NCBI GenBank assembly: GCA_903813345.2
Contig: CAIIXF020000010.1
Location: forward strand, 3,093,169-3,157,168
Direction: 5' to 3'
Length of the DNA stretch: 64,000 bases
Origin: Owenia fusiformis
Taxonomy: Eukaryota > Annelida > Polychaeta > Sabellida > Oweniidae
In this document: positions 13,301 through 24,700 of the stretch, one piece after another
Layout: each line of letters starts with the position of its first letter
Position numbering within the stretch: position 1 is the first letter of the stretch
Position numbers and translations under genes: made by a program
Notes under the pieces: generated by a model
Told to the model about the DNA's origin: nothing
The model's database searches: none
What the model saw: the letters and a program-made list of their open reading frames with translations, nothing else

Positions 13301-16300
13301 TTGACAAAAAGAGGTCCCTGAACATTTTTTTTCCAATTTCTCTGAAACATCCCTTTAATATAGCCCAAAATGGAAGGAGCTTTAGAATTTTGAAATTTCT
13401 CATACAAATTAAAAAAAATAGAAAAAAACAATTTGAGAAGTGTACTTTTTTCCTTATTTTGATCCCAATTTTTTTATCGGGTAATTTTTCAAATTTCCGT
13501 TGCTCCTTCGTTTTTGATATATGTTTGAAGTATATTTTCTGAAATGTTCAGATATTTTGAATCAGCGGTTTTTCATGGGCTACTCCTAGAAAAAAATGTT
13601 CTCAAATTCTTTAAACGGCTCTTTTTTTCTCAAACTAAAGTTTTTTGTTGTTTTTTGATGTCTTTGTAATGATTACAGTGCACAAGCATATGTGAAATAA
13701 TAAAAACGACTTCTCAGGAAGAGTTTGAAAATTTCAAGATTGTGAAAATTGATTAAGTTAACAGTCACCTAATATAACTTGGGCTCTGCTGTAATACACA
13801 CAGCAATTAAAGGGCTCTAAATTGTATCACTTATTGAAATACATGTAAATATCTTATTGTGAAAAAAGAATGATGTTATCAGTAACGTTATAACTGTATC
13901 ATATTTGAATAAGTATATCTTAAAATCTGCTATTACACGGTGCAGTACTCATGCTGCGTGCCTACTTAGGTACATGGTTAGTTTCCTAGAAACTTTGCAT
14001 CATATGGACTCTGTATTTTCAAATGTCATTTCAAGACCTTTATACAGCATTCTTTTCTCGTTTAATGCATTCATTCAGATCAGTGGTGAATATATGATTC
14101 TACCCTTTGATTACAAAAACTATTACTTATTTACTGTTTTGGTATAAACAATCTAATAAAACATTTTCTCGAGAATACTTTTCAATGAGATGTGACATTA
14201 TTACGAGGTCATGTTGAACTCGGGTCTGTGCAAAAACTATCAGTTTCTATATAACATATGATAGCATGCGTGTGCATTGTTATGTTTAATGCAAAAATTG
14301 CAATGATGAATTACACAACTGAGTTTGTTTGTCTTTAGAAACATAGAAACTTCAAGCTTTGTCGAATCATAAACATATTATATGATGCTTTATAAAATCT
14401 CTCATTTAATGATAGAAATTACTAGTAGATGGGTTTCCTTTTGGCAAAACATATATTACCTAGTACATAAAATGCTATCTAAAAAAGTTAACACTTGCGG
14501 GAAAATAAAAATTGTTTGAGGGGATGGTTATTCACATGTAACTCATCAGTTCAATCAACTCAGCATTAGACAACAATTTCGATTGAACTTATTTAGATCA
14601 ATAATTGGTCAATCTATATGATCTCTAGGGCATATATATTAACTTTTATATAACCTAATATCGTAATATTACCCTTTGCATTGACTTTTGATTTTACAGA
14701 CACTAGCATTAACAATTTGAAGATAATCCTTATAAATCCAAAAATTGCATCAATTACATTGAACTATATATCAAATATTTTCCACATTAGAAATGATTAT
14801 GTATAATGATTATCTAAAGTGTCCCATAAGCCTTTGAAGGCTGGGTGCACGCTCGTTTGTATAGATTGTATATGTATGTGAAAATGTGCACGAGACACTG
14901 AAATAAACAAATACTTACTAACTATTACCATAGGCTTTCAATTAGAGTTGAAAGCCCATGCTATTACCCTTTGCATTTGTTTGACTTATCGCCTCTTACA
15001 TGAGTGCTTATGTCTACAGATTCTGTATTCAGGGTAAGCAGGTATTAATACAATTGTTAAATTATCACTCACTTAATCCTCAGTATTAAATTGTGGAAGC
15101 ATCAAACATACATGTACATTAGATTGCAATTATATTTTATGTACATGTTTATGATCTTCCAATTTTATCTGCTAATTGCCATAATATACAGGAAAATCCC
15201 TACAGGGATCACAAACATTAAAGGGCCAGTAGCTGTAACTCTCATCTAACTTATAACCCTAAACATTGCTAAAATAATTTGTAAAATATTTGAAGTTCAT
15301 AATGATATGTAACTTCATGGGCTTTCAACTAGAAAATAATTGAAAGCCCATGGTAACTTCTCAGAATCAACAGATTTAAACATAAACCTTATTTTCAGAA
15401 AATATTAAAGCTTGAAACTATTATTTTCTAGTAAGCTGTATGACAAGTTCCAAATTGAAAACAGTCCTTGCATGAATACTTTTTTAATTACAGAAAAGTA
15501 GGGAAGGTTTATATTCAAGTCTATTGATCGTTTAGTTCCATAGAAGTTAATTCAACAGGTTAAACCTAGTCTGGGCCTTATTTCTTATCTGACATATCTT
15601 ATGGCCTGCCCTAGGTTTAACGTCCGTGCCTATCCAGCCCTTAATGCAAAAAAATTAATGGTGGTCTATGCCAGCGCATAGAATTCTATACGCGTTTAAT
15701 TAATAAGTGGTAGTGAGAATTTACAACAGACGAAAGCAAAGCACGGACGTTAAACCCAATCACGGCAACAAGAACATTCAGATTAATAAATGAAAGCCGT
15801 GGTATTGGGTTTAACGTGTTGAACTACATAGAAGTAAGATCTGAATTACCCCACATCATTGAATACAATGAATAAGTGTTTAATTCATGATATCATATCT
15901 TAGCATTTATGTTCTACAACTTTCATTTTGTGCTTGTTGAGGTGAACCCGGCTCCAAATATTAAATGAACTAACAAGACCGTGTTCCAAGCAAGTAGGCG
16001 TGGCATATTTACAATGGATGAAATAAATGTTAACATTTTTGGGTTAAAATTTCTCAAGTACTTAGTATGATTTACTTACGCTTAACAAAACAATAAAATA
16101 CAAAACTGGTTGATAAGCTTATTTTATGGTAAAATTTGTTACAAACCTTTTCAATTTTGATTTGATTTATATCGATTCGCATATTCTCCAAATCTTTATT
16201 TTTATTGTTCAAATCTGTTGTTAAAGATGAGATTTCTTGTTCCTTCTGTGCACCCGATGCCTTGTTCCTTTCAAGTAAATCTGTGCTTTCTTTTAAATTC

Positions 16301-16533
16301 CCCAATAAAGCATCATTTTGTTTATCAACAGTAAGTTTTTGCATGGCAGTCAATCTGAGTTTTTCACTCAATTCTCTGAGCTTTATATCGATCTCTGCAT
16401 TCTTTTTCGAGATTGTCCAGTAGTTGAAACCTAATATGGCTATCACTACCAATAGTCCTACTAATACAAAAGGTGGAGATCTGTTCTGTGGACGCATATT
16501 TCCTCTCATATTCCCGTTCTTCTCAGCAGCCAT
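1..16533 (-). CDS. GOLM1/GOLM2-like Golgi integral membrane protein (nine exons, 3' end beyond window)
   Basis: This is a type II Golgi membrane protein of the GOLM1/GOLM2 (CASC4) family. Exons on the minus strand are 16533-16147, 12910-12835, 11140-11080, 10878-10741, 9254-8755, 7615-7349, 6650-6172, 5077-5051 and 1371-<1. Every junction has GT-AG and the phases join without a stop, giving 1102 codons in the window. ATG 16533 is chosen because the open frame further upstream begins with GTG. Residues 20-40 (SPPFVLVGLLVVIAILGFNY) form one membrane anchor closely matching the SPPLVLAALVACIIVLGFNY-type anchor of GOLM1. A coiled coil of Glu/Lys/Gln-rich heptads follows to about residue 175. The rest is low-complexity luminal sequence: Q/N-rich, Thr/Asn-rich, acidic, then Q/N-rich ending in 12-residue repeats. 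Vertebrate GOLM proteins are about 400 residues, so this is nearly three times longer. Family assignment is strong from exons 1-4; a role in Golgi trafficking is inferred from the family. Confidence 0.85.
3136..3284. repeat. Small inverted-repeat element (15-bp arms)
   Basis: CAGTGATCTCCACAG at 3136-3150 is the exact reverse complement of CTGTGGAGATCACTG at 3270-3284. It looks like a short MITE of about 150 bp inside GOLM intron 8. No target duplication was identified. Confidence 0.5.
3640..4930. mobile_element. Composite dispersed repeat: palindromic modules plus (GGAC)n tail
   Basis: About six modules of 137-149 bp repeat between 3640 and 4500. Each holds a hairpin built on ATGGCGGCCATTTTT / AAAATGGCCGCC and a block ending in ACTTTTCGAGTTATAG. 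A diverged last module (about 4640-4785) runs into a GGAC/GTAC microsatellite at 4786-4913, then CTCCGAACTTCGTTCGATGG. Elements ending this way are widespread in marine invertebrates (recalled, not searched). It lies in GOLM intron 8. Confidence 0.7.
4786..4913. repeat. GGAC/GTAC microsatellite
   Basis: A tetranucleotide array alternating GGAC runs with GTACGTAC pairs, so it has a second-order pattern. It is open in several frames on both strands (Arg/Thr/Asp/Gly or Ser/Val/Arg/Pro repeats), which is a composition effect and not a gene. Confidence 0.9.
5051..5077 (-). CDS. GOLM-like exon 8: 27-bp microexon
   Basis: A nine-codon exon encoding DEAEEGPPK, between TTTTTAG and CTAAG|GTAAGT. It is phase 0 at both ends, so it can be skipped without breaking the frame. 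It continues the acidic character of exon 7. The strong donor and matching phase are the evidence. Confidence 0.6.
6172..6650 (-). CDS. GOLM-like exon 7: acidic segment
   Basis: This 479-bp exon begins EEAQNQQQQAENGADEHSNK and becomes almost wholly Asp/Glu/Ala with Asn, including runs such as DGDDAVIDRDNAAVDGDNAD. Acceptor ACCTTTCAG, donor CCCAG|GTTTGT, phase 0. The C-terminal half of vertebrate GOLM1 is also acidic, so this fits the family while being longer. Confidence 0.75.
7349..7615 (-). CDS. GOLM-like exon 6: Thr/Asn/Lys-rich segment
   Basis: This 267-bp exon encodes MKNATTVKKDTTLKNTTILD and a similar continuation, ending VENNAMEEK. NTT, NIT and NAT sequons suggest N-glycosylation in the Golgi lumen (inference). 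The acceptor TTTTCCAG|GGATG is the one in frame. An upstream AG (GAAACAG) would give a TGA within a few codons. Donor AAAG|GTAAAC. Confidence 0.7.
8755..9254 (-). CDS. GOLM-like exon 5: Q/N-rich repeat exon
   Basis: This 500-bp exon encodes about 167 residues that are mostly Gln and Asn. Imperfect repeats such as QQVGEQNQQVVDQN recur, with KAPAGDQNQQ variants between them. Acceptor TTTTGCAG|GCCAAA and donor GAGG|GTATGT keep the frame with exons 4 and 6. The opposite strand reads as poly-Leu/Ile, which is a composition artefact. The segment looks like a prion-like or phase-separating domain (inference). Confidence 0.8.
10042..10208. repeat. Minisatellite, about 22-bp unit
   Basis: Around seven copies of a unit like ATGGGAATATATTGTTGTAACC in GOLM intron 4. 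Short open frames on the minus strand follow the repeat period and are not genes. Confidence 0.8.
10741..10878 (-). CDS. GOLM-like exon 4: conserved stretch after the coil
   Basis: This 138-bp exon encodes a non-repetitive segment beginning DCTPAITGMKQDLFKTIEEN and ending LDLLGYQPGRVQQ. Acceptor ATTACAG, donor CA|GTAAGT. It is the last segment with ordinary composition before the low-complexity luminal part. Confidence 0.75.
11080..11140 (-). CDS. GOLM-like exon 3: end of coiled coil
   Basis: This 61-bp exon encodes AQLEERNRQIEELGNKKCEP. Acceptor TTGTTGCAG, donor AC|GTGAGT. The Cys near its end and the one at the start of exon 4 lie at the coil boundary, where GOLM1 also has cysteines. Confidence 0.75.
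11880..12327. mobile_element. hAT-type MITE, 448 bp, with perfect 8-bp target site duplication
   Basis: The element starts TAGTGTTGTCGCGAT and ends ATCGCGACAACACTA, a 15-bp perfect terminal inverted repeat. It is flanked by CTTTCAAC at 11872-11879 and 12328-12335. An 8-bp duplication and TIRs of this type are diagnostic of the hAT superfamily. The interior is rich in ATCGATG palindromes and has no transposase, so it is non-autonomous. It lies in GOLM intron 2. Confidence 0.9.
12835..12910 (-). CDS. GOLM-like exon 2: coiled coil
   Basis: This 76-bp exon encodes EDLEKNNKEQQEDIERKK and a few more residues of continuous coiled coil. Acceptor TATAG|GAG, donor CAAG|GTGAGC, ending in phase 1. It joins exon 1 in frame. 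Confidence 0.75.
14928..15355. mobile_element. Hairpin-ended element (CCATGGGCTTTCAA family)
   Basis: Each end is itself a hairpin: CCATAGGCTTTCAATTAGAG followed by TTGAAAGCCCATG at the left, and CATGGGCTTTCAACTAG with AATTGAAAGCCCATGG at the right. The same core forms the TIRs of the element at 17198-17732 and a lone hairpin near 59758. It lies in GOLM intron 1. Confidence 0.6.
15548..15827. mobile_element. MITE with TTCAACAnGTTAAACC ends
   Basis: The outer ends TTCAACAGGTTAAACC and GGGTTTAACGTGTTGAA pair as a terminal inverted repeat. Internal copies (CCTAGGTTTAACGTCCGTG and CACGGACGTTAAACCCAATC) form a second, nested inverted repeat. It is about 280 bp with no coding capacity. Confidence 0.6.
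16147..16533 (-). CDS. GOLM-like exon 1: cytosolic tail, membrane anchor, coiled coil
   Basis: It encodes 129 residues: a short basic N-terminal tail (MAAEKNGNMRGNMRPQNR), the single transmembrane anchor, and the start of a Glu/Lys-rich coiled coil. The donor is AAAG|GTTTGT, phase 0. The open frame runs on into the intron, but KFYHKIS after the donor is not coil-like, which supports splicing here. Confidence 0.85.
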
Positions 16534-17197
16534 ATCAGAAGTTGCCAACACTAAAAAATGGCCGCTTGTATCAATTAAAGCTACACTAGATTTGTGATCG
16601 TGTGTAAAGTGGAAACGATTGTTAATTCTTTAAAGCATAGGTACTGAAATGGAACAAATATTATTGAATCATAGTCATCAATCAACTTCAATTTAATTTG
16701 CCATGTATTTGCATTTATAAAAATAAAATATTGATTTCATGTGTCAAGATATGTCACAAATATAGATTACAAAATGTGCGGATCTGCGAACGCATCATAA
16801 CAACTTGCGTTCGGTATTATAGTAGAAAAATGAAAATGAATATTGAAGTTATGATCCGATTTTCGTCAAATCTACCTCTAAATACCATATTTGAAACGTT
16901 ATTTCAGCAAAAATATTTATTTATTTGATTGAAGGATCAATTGAAACGGTACAAATAGGTAGGATTAATATTGAATATTGATGAAATCACGCATTAAAAA
17001 ATATTTCACCAATTATCGCTCATGCCATTTTGTTTTTTTTGCCAAGTTTGTTATACTGTTATAGTTATCACTGCTAAGGTCGTATTGGCCTGTGGCCGTT
17101 CAATTAAATATCTATTTATGAATTCCATCAGTCTGTTCAAAGTGAGATTACGACTCTTTTGAATAGTAGATGAATAAAAGAAAAATGATTAGCCTCA

Positions 17198-17732
17198 CCA
17201 TGGGCTTTCAACTAGAAGGGCAACTTCCCATATTTCATACATAAACATTGCCATGGGTTTTCAAAATTGGAGAATGTACACATTCCAAGAAAATCTTATT
17301 TTGTACTTTTTATTGATGATTAAAAGAAATAACTCAAAAATAAAAACATGATCTTCTACATACATCTTGATAATTTAATAAAAATTGGAATTCATCATAA
17401 TTATGACAATACAGAAAGTGAACATTCTCCCTCAAATTTTGTTTTTATTGGAATGTGTTCTTGAATAATTACCCACAATGCAATACTCAAAGAGAACATC
17501 TTGATAACTCTTATTCTTATTGGTCTCTTTTGTTTACTTTTATATGATATTGAATATATTTTATGCTTAAATCATATTAAAAATTGATTTTTATTCAAAA
17601 TAATACTAAAACATATACATTTATCTAATACTTTTTGAAATATTGCCATAAAAAGGAAGCTTGTCATTGCTCATTTTGAAGGTCTCATGTTATTACATAG
17701 AGTTGCATACCCTTCTAGTTGAAAGCCCATGG
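17198..17732. mobile_element. MITE with 23-bp perfect TIRs (CCATGGGCTTTCAA family)
   Basis: CCATGGGCTTTCAACTAGAA plus GGG at 17198-17220 is matched exactly, inverted, at 17710-17732. The 535-bp element has no open frame of note. It lies between the divergent promoters. No target duplication is evident. Confidence 0.75.
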
Positions 17733-17753
17733 CCGCACGTTATATTCCAGTTC

Positions 17754-18052
17754 TCTAGAGTCCATTTCACTGCTTCATTGGATTGCTTCTAGTTTGGCTT
17801 ATAAAGTGTGTGGCCTCTTATATTTGGACGTTTCTCTGCCATGTTATTTTCAATAAGATTAACATGGCTAAAATTCTTCAAATTACAAGACGGCACAGGC
17901 TTATTGCACAAAAAACTAAAAAATCTGATATAAACAAATGTCATTCATGTACATTATGAATATACTTTTCCATATATTATTGCACAATGGTCTCCCAATT
18001 TCTTATTTTTGCTGTTCTACTGACGAAATGAAGCAGTGAAATGGACTCTAGA
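17754..18052. repeat. 23-bp perfect inverted repeat flanking the POLL 5' region
   Basis: TCTAGAGTCCATTTCACTGC plus TTC at 17754-17776 is the reverse complement of 18030-18052, which ends 17 bp before the POLL ATG. The pair may be the ends of a 299-bp MITE forming the immediate upstream region. No target duplication could be fixed. Confidence 0.55.
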
Positions 18053-18069
18053 TATAATCCAAAAAAGGT

Positions 18070-18723
18070 ATGGCATCAAGAAATATGCCATCTACTAATA
18101 AACGAAAAAGAGGCAAAAATGAAGACCTAGATGCAGAGAAATGCAAAAAATCAAAACTAGAACCTGGTGGAAATTCTGCTAAAAGTACAGCCGAAAATAA
18201 CAATAGATTTTTAAATGGACTTCATATACTTATTATATCTGCTGGGATACAGAAGTTTCGTTTTGATATATTCAAGAAGCAAATCATAAAATATGGCGGA
18301 ATATATATGGAAAAATTTACTGATGAGACATCTCATATTATTGTTGATGAAAAAATGGAACTTGACCGTTTATGTAGAATTCTAAAATGGGACAGCATCC
18401 CAACAGGCGTTAAAATTATCAAATCACTATGGCTCAGCGGATGTCTGAAAGACAATAATTTAAATAGCTCGGCTAATTTTGAACTAGACAACCAAGAATT
18501 TAGAGTACAATCAGTAAAAAATGATTTACTAAATGACAATGTGAAAGTTGAACCATCAACATCCAATTATTCACCCAAGAATGAGCACTCCCCAACAAAG
18601 GATCATTCCCCAAAGAAGGATCATTCGTCAAAGAAGGCTGCCTATTCTGATGCAGATAGTGACTATGACGAGGCTAACGATAGGGCTCTGCCAGCTAGTC
18701 CAAAAGGACACAAGCATATTCCA
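18070..18723 (+). CDS. POLL: POLL exon 1: NLS, BRCT domain, Ser/Pro linker
   Basis: It encodes residues 1-218. The BRCT Trp lies in [11 protein letters not shown] and the domain opens with [20 protein letters not shown]. The linker repeats S-P-K and D-H-S motifs. The donor is CCA|GTAAGT; the open frame beyond it to 18900 is intronic read-through. Confidence 0.9.
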
Positions 18724-21700
18724 GTAAGTTATATTTATTTTATATGCACATTGATGATGCATACTCTAGGTGGACATATCCCACCTGTTAGTTTTCATTT
18801 ATTTGAATACATGTACTGTACTTTAGATGTTTGGATGATCCAACTCATCAGAGCTGGAGCAGCCTCATCCATATATACATTCACCACCTTCTCAAAATAG
18901 AATCATCATTTTCAGGCTTGAATTGATTAAAGCACTGACCCATTATTGATGTCTTTTATTTATAAGCTGCTATTGTTTTCTAGATTATTTTTTTTTAATT
19001 TCAGACAGAGAAATGGGTTTGTTCTGCTGCTTCAAGCGACAAAAAGAAAGAAATCCCAAATAAAAATGTGATTGCAAAACTAGAGGTGAGGGGTGCAAGA
19101 ATCTTAGAGCTACGTTTTAAGAACTTGATGAAATAATTTCAGTAAATGTTGAGTGTTGAGTCAGCCTACATGTCTGTTAATTCTGTTAGTTTTGGTCTTC
19201 AAAAAGAGTATTGTGAAGAAGTGTCCATCATTACGCTACTTCTACATTTAGAACATATCTTATTGTCTAAAAATATGAGGACCAACTTATAAAACAAAAA
19301 ATACAGGACATTTGGACAATTAGCTGAGGTGTATTATCAGAATGTACTCTTGTTTCAATTAATGGGATGCTTGACTGCAATATCTCATACATGTACATCA
19401 CTTTTGTGAATCATTCCTGTGGATAAGGCTAAATAACTTAAAGTAATTGTTGAAAAGCACATAGCTAGTAATGTCAGGTGTATGGACCTCCTGTTATGCT
19501 GTATTTAAGAAATATAGACCAAAGAACAGGGATAATATTGTTGAATACACCCCGCAGGGCTAGGCACAAACGTTTTCTGTACCCTGAATGACCGAAGGGA
19601 GTGAGGGGTTCGAAAGCTTTTGTGCCTAGCCCTAAGGGGTGTATTCGACGATATTACACCTGCTCTGAGGTCTATATTACGATTCGAACATGAAAACCCA
19701 CAAAAATGTTTCAAATATTCATTATGGTCCACCATTACTACGGTCCGCTGTTATGACGTCACACATTACACGTATTACCAGAGGCAATGTTCACGAATAT
19801 ACCCCAGGTGAAATGTTGACTTTGTTTACAGTTTATAGAAGGTGTGAATACAGTCATGTTCGAATTCTTTATAGGAAATGGCAAAAAACTACAAGAATAG
19901 TGCAGATAAGTGGAGGTCATTTGGCTACCAGAAGGCCATTGCTGCACTGAAAACATACAATAAAGAAATCACTACATATGAGGTAAGCCTGTGCATTCAG
20001 ATGAATTAATGGGTGTGTCTTAAAAATTAAAGATAAATGTGTGACGTCATTTGAAACCCTGTGACTCAGTCACAGGGTTTCAAATGATGCTTCAATTAAC
20101 CCTTTGCTTGTAATATTGTTTTTCCAACTTTTTATTTGTGGATGGCGGTTGGTGTTAAGCATCTGTAGTACAGCTTCTATAACAAATGTCACTTGGTGAC
20201 ATCTTGCATGTTAATGCCTTGTATGTATTCATGTTATCTAATATGTATTTAACGTTATGTTAAATATGTTTTGATGTTATCTAAAAATGTGTTTCAAAGG
20301 ATGCAGTTGCATTACGAGGAGTTGGTAAAAAACTTGCAGATAAAATCTGGGAGATCATACAAACAGGCGAGCTTCGGAAGCTGAATGAGATATCTTCGAC
20401 AGATGAAGCAAAAACCACCAATATGTTTTCTGACATATGGGGGGTTGGCGCTACAACTGCTAGACTTTGGTACACTCAGGGACACAGGTATGACTGTTCT
20501 GTGTATAAGTTAAATCAATCATCCAGAAAATGCAAATGATCATTGTACTGATATGGCCTATATTTCTAGAGTAAGATCTCCAATGAATTTTACTGGTAAC
20601 AGAGTGTATTTTTGCATAGTTATTGGATAAAATCATAGCAAAAAGTTTAAAAAAATAAGGATGAAAATCACTCAACTTGGTTTCTTGTGAGATAAATAGA
20701 TAACTATGATATTTGGATGATAAAGGGAATACATCTCATGTTAATTATTTGCTTGAGGATGTTGAACAGAGAATGGAAGATGAGGCCTCTGAGTGTGATA
20801 ACAAAATGACATTGAGAATACACTGAGGTAGCCTATGTCGTACATGCGTTATAATGTGGATGTTATTCCTCTGAGTGTGATTACAAGATGACATTGAGAA
20901 TAGACTGAGGTAGCCTATGTCGTACATGCATTATAATGTGGATGTTATTCCTCTGAGTATGATTACAAGATGACATTGAGAATAGACTGAGGTAGCCTAT
21001 GTTGTACATGCATTATAATGTGGATGTTATTCCTCTGAGTATGATTACAAGATGACCTTGAGAATAGACTGAGGTAGCCTATGTTTTACATGCATTATAA
21101 TGTGGATGTTATTCCTCTGAGTATGATAACAAAAGGACATTGAGAATAGACTGAGGTAGCCTATGTTTAACATGCATTATAATGTGGATGTTATTCCTCT
21201 GAGTATGATTACAAGATGACCTTGAGAATAGACTGAGGTAGCCTATGTTGTACATGCATTATAATGTGGATGTTATTCCTCTGAGTATGATAACAAAATG
21301 ACATTGAGAATACACTGAGGTAGCCTATGTCATACATGCATTATAATGTGGATGTTATTCCTCTGAGTATGATAACAAGATGACCTTGAGAATAGACTGA
21401 GGTAGCCTATGTCGTACATGCATTATAATGTGGATGTTATTCCTCTGAGTATGATTACAAGATGACATTGAGAATAGATTGAGGTAGCCTATGTCGTATA
21501 TGCATTATAATGTGGATGTTATTCCTCTGAGTATGATTACAAGATGACCTTGAGAATAGACTGAGGTAGCCTATGTTGTACATGCATTATAATGTGGATG
21601 TTATTCCTCTGAGTATGATTACAAGATGACCTTGAGAATAGACTGAGGTAGCCTATGTCGTACATGCATTATAATGTGGATGTTATTCCTCTGAGTATGA

Positions 21701-24700
21701 TAACAAAATGACCTTGAGAATAGACTGTGAGGTAGCCTATGTCGTACATGCATTATAATGTGGATGTTATTCCTCTGAGTATGATAACAAGATGACCTTG
21801 AGAATAGACTGAGGTAGCCTATGTTGTACATGCATTATAATGTGGATGTTATTCCTCTGAGTATGATTACAAGATGACCTTGAGAATAGACTGAGGTAGC
21901 CTATGTCGTACATGCATTATAATGTGGATGTTATTCCTCTGAGTATGATTACAAGATGACCTTGAGAATAGACTGAGGTAGCCTATGTTGTACATGCATT
22001 ATAATGTGGATGTTATTCCTCTGAGTATGATAACAAAATGACATTGAGAATACACTGAGGTAGCCTATGTCATACATGCATTATAATGTGGATGTTATTC
22101 CTCTGAGTATGATAACAAGATGACCTTGAGAATAGACTGAGGTAGCCTATGTTTTACATGCATTATAATGTGGATGTTATTCCTCTGAGTATGATAACAA
22201 AAGGACATTGAGAATAGACTGAGGTAGCCTATGTTTAACATGCATTATAATGTGGATGTTATTCCTCTGAGTATGATTACAAGATGACCTTGAGAATAGA
22301 CTGAGGTAGCCTATGTTGTACATGCATTATAATGTGGATGTTATTCCTCTGAGTATGATAACAAAATGACATTGAGAATACACTGAGGTAGCCTATGTCA
22401 TACATGCATTATAATGTGGATGTTATTCCTCTGAGTATGATAACAAGATGACCTTGAGAATAGACTGAGGTAGCCTATGTCGTACATGCATTATAATGTG
22501 GATGTTATTCCTCTGAGTATGATTACAAGATGACATTGAGAATAGATTGAGGTAGCCTATGTCGTATATGCATTATAATGTGGATGTTATTCCTCTGAGT
22601 ATGATTACAAGATGACCTTGAGAATAGACTGAGGTAGCCTATGTTGTACATGCATTATAATGTGGATGTTATTCCTCTGAGTATGATTACAAGATGACCT
22701 TGAGAATAGACTGAGGTAGCCTATGTCGTACATGCATTATAATGTGGATGTTATTCCTCTGAGTATGATAACAAAATGACCTTGAGAATAGACTGTGAGG
22801 TAGCCTATGTCGTACATGCATTATAATGTGGATGTTATTCCTCTGAGTATGATAACAAGATGACCTTGAGAATAGACTGAGGTAGCCTATGTTGTACATG
22901 CATTATAATGTGGATGTTATTCCTCTGAGTATGATTACAAGATGACCTTGAGAATAGACTGAGGTAGCCTATGTCGTACATGCATTATAATGTGGATGTT
23001 ATTCCTCTGAGTATGATTACAAGATGACCTTGAGAATAGACTGAGGTAGCCTATGTTGTACATGCATTATAATGTGGATGTTATTCCTCTGAGTATGATA
23101 ACAAAATGACATTGAGAATACACTGAGGTAGCCTATGTCATACATGCATTATAATGTGGATGTTATTCCTCTGAGTATGATAACAAGATGACCTTGAGAA
23201 TAGACTGAGGTAGCCTATGTCGTACATGCATTATAATGTGGATGTTATTCCTCTGAGTATGATAACAAGATGACCTTGAGAATAGACTGAGGTAGCCTAT
23301 GTCGTACATGCATTATAATGTGGATGTTATTCCTCTGAGTATGATTACAAGATGACCTTGAGAATAGACTGTGAGGTAGCCTATGTTGTATATGCATTAT
23401 AATGTGGATGTTATTCCTCTGAGTATGATTACAAGATGACATTGAGAATAGATTGAGGTAGCCTATGTCGTACATGCATTATAATGTGGATGTTATTCCT
23501 CTGAGTATGATTACAAGATGACATTGAGAATAGACTGTGAGGTAGCCTATGTTGTACATGCATTATTATGTGGATGTTATTCCTCTGAGTATGATTACAA
23601 GATGACCTTGAGAATAGACTGTGAGGTAGCCTATGTCGTACATGCATTATAATGAGGATGTTATTCCTCTGAGTATGATAACAAAATGACCTTGAGAATA
23701 GACTGTGAGGTAGCCTATGTTGTACATGCATTATAATGAGGATGTTATTCCTCTGAGTATGATAACAAAATGACCTTGAGAATAGACTGTGAGGTAGCCT
23801 ATGTTGTACATGCATTATAATGAGGATGTTATTCCTCTGAGTATGATAACAAGATGACCTTGAGAATAGACTGTGAGGTAGCCTATGTCGTACATGCATT
23901 ATAATGAGGATGTTATTCCTCTGAGTATGATAACAAAATGACCTTGAGAATAGACTGTGAGGTAGCCTATGTTGTACATGCATTATAATGTGGATGTTAT
24001 TCCTCTGAGTATGATAACAAAATGACCTTAAGAATAGACTGTGAGGTAGCCTATGTTGTACATGCATTATAATGTGGATGTTATTCCTCTGAGTATGATT
24101 ACAAAATGACATTGAGAATAGACTGAGGTAGCCTATGTCGTACATGCATTATAATGTGGATGTTATTCCTCTGAGTGTGATAACAAGATGACCTTGAGAA
24201 TAGACTGTGAGGTAGCCTATGTCGTACATGCATTATAATGTGGATGTTATTCCTCTGAGTATGATAACAAGATGACCTTGAGAATAGACTGTGAGGTAGC
24301 CTATGTCGTACATGCATTATAATGTGGATGTTATTCCTCTGAGTATGATTACAAGATGACCTTGAGAATAGACTGAGGTAGCCTATGTTGTACATGCATT
24401 ATAATGAGGATGTTATTCCTCTGAGTATGATTACAAGATGACCTTGAGAATAGACTGAGGTAGCCTATGTCGTACATGCATTATAATGTGGATGTTATTC
24501 CTCTGAGTATGATTACAAGATGACATTGAGAATAGACTGAGGTAGCCTATGTCGTACATGCATTATAATGTGGATGTTATTCCTCTGAGTATGATTACAA
24601 GATGACATTGAGAATAGATTGAGGTAGCCTATGTCGTATATGCATTATAATGTGGATGTTATTCCTCTGAGTATGATTACAAGATGACATTGAGAATAGA

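Larger units (their letters stand above)
16534..18069. other. Divergent intergenic region between the GOLM-like gene and POLL
   Basis: About 1.5 kb separates two oppositely transcribed start codons, so both promoters should be here. No clear TATA box was identified. The region holds the MITE at 17198-17732 and a 23-bp inverted-repeat pair just upstream of the POLL ATG; otherwise it is AT-rich with no supported gene. Confidence 0.6.

Noticed and set aside
18724-18900. Extension of POLL exon 1 past the GTAAGT donor
   Set aside because: The sequence beyond the donor does not resemble POLL, and exon 2 continues the conserved protein in phase.
23429-24145. 238-codon minus-strand frame of 28-residue repeats
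   Set aside because: It exists only where minisatellite units are 84 bp. The same sequence in 82-bp units is frameshifted, with no conserved start or splice context.
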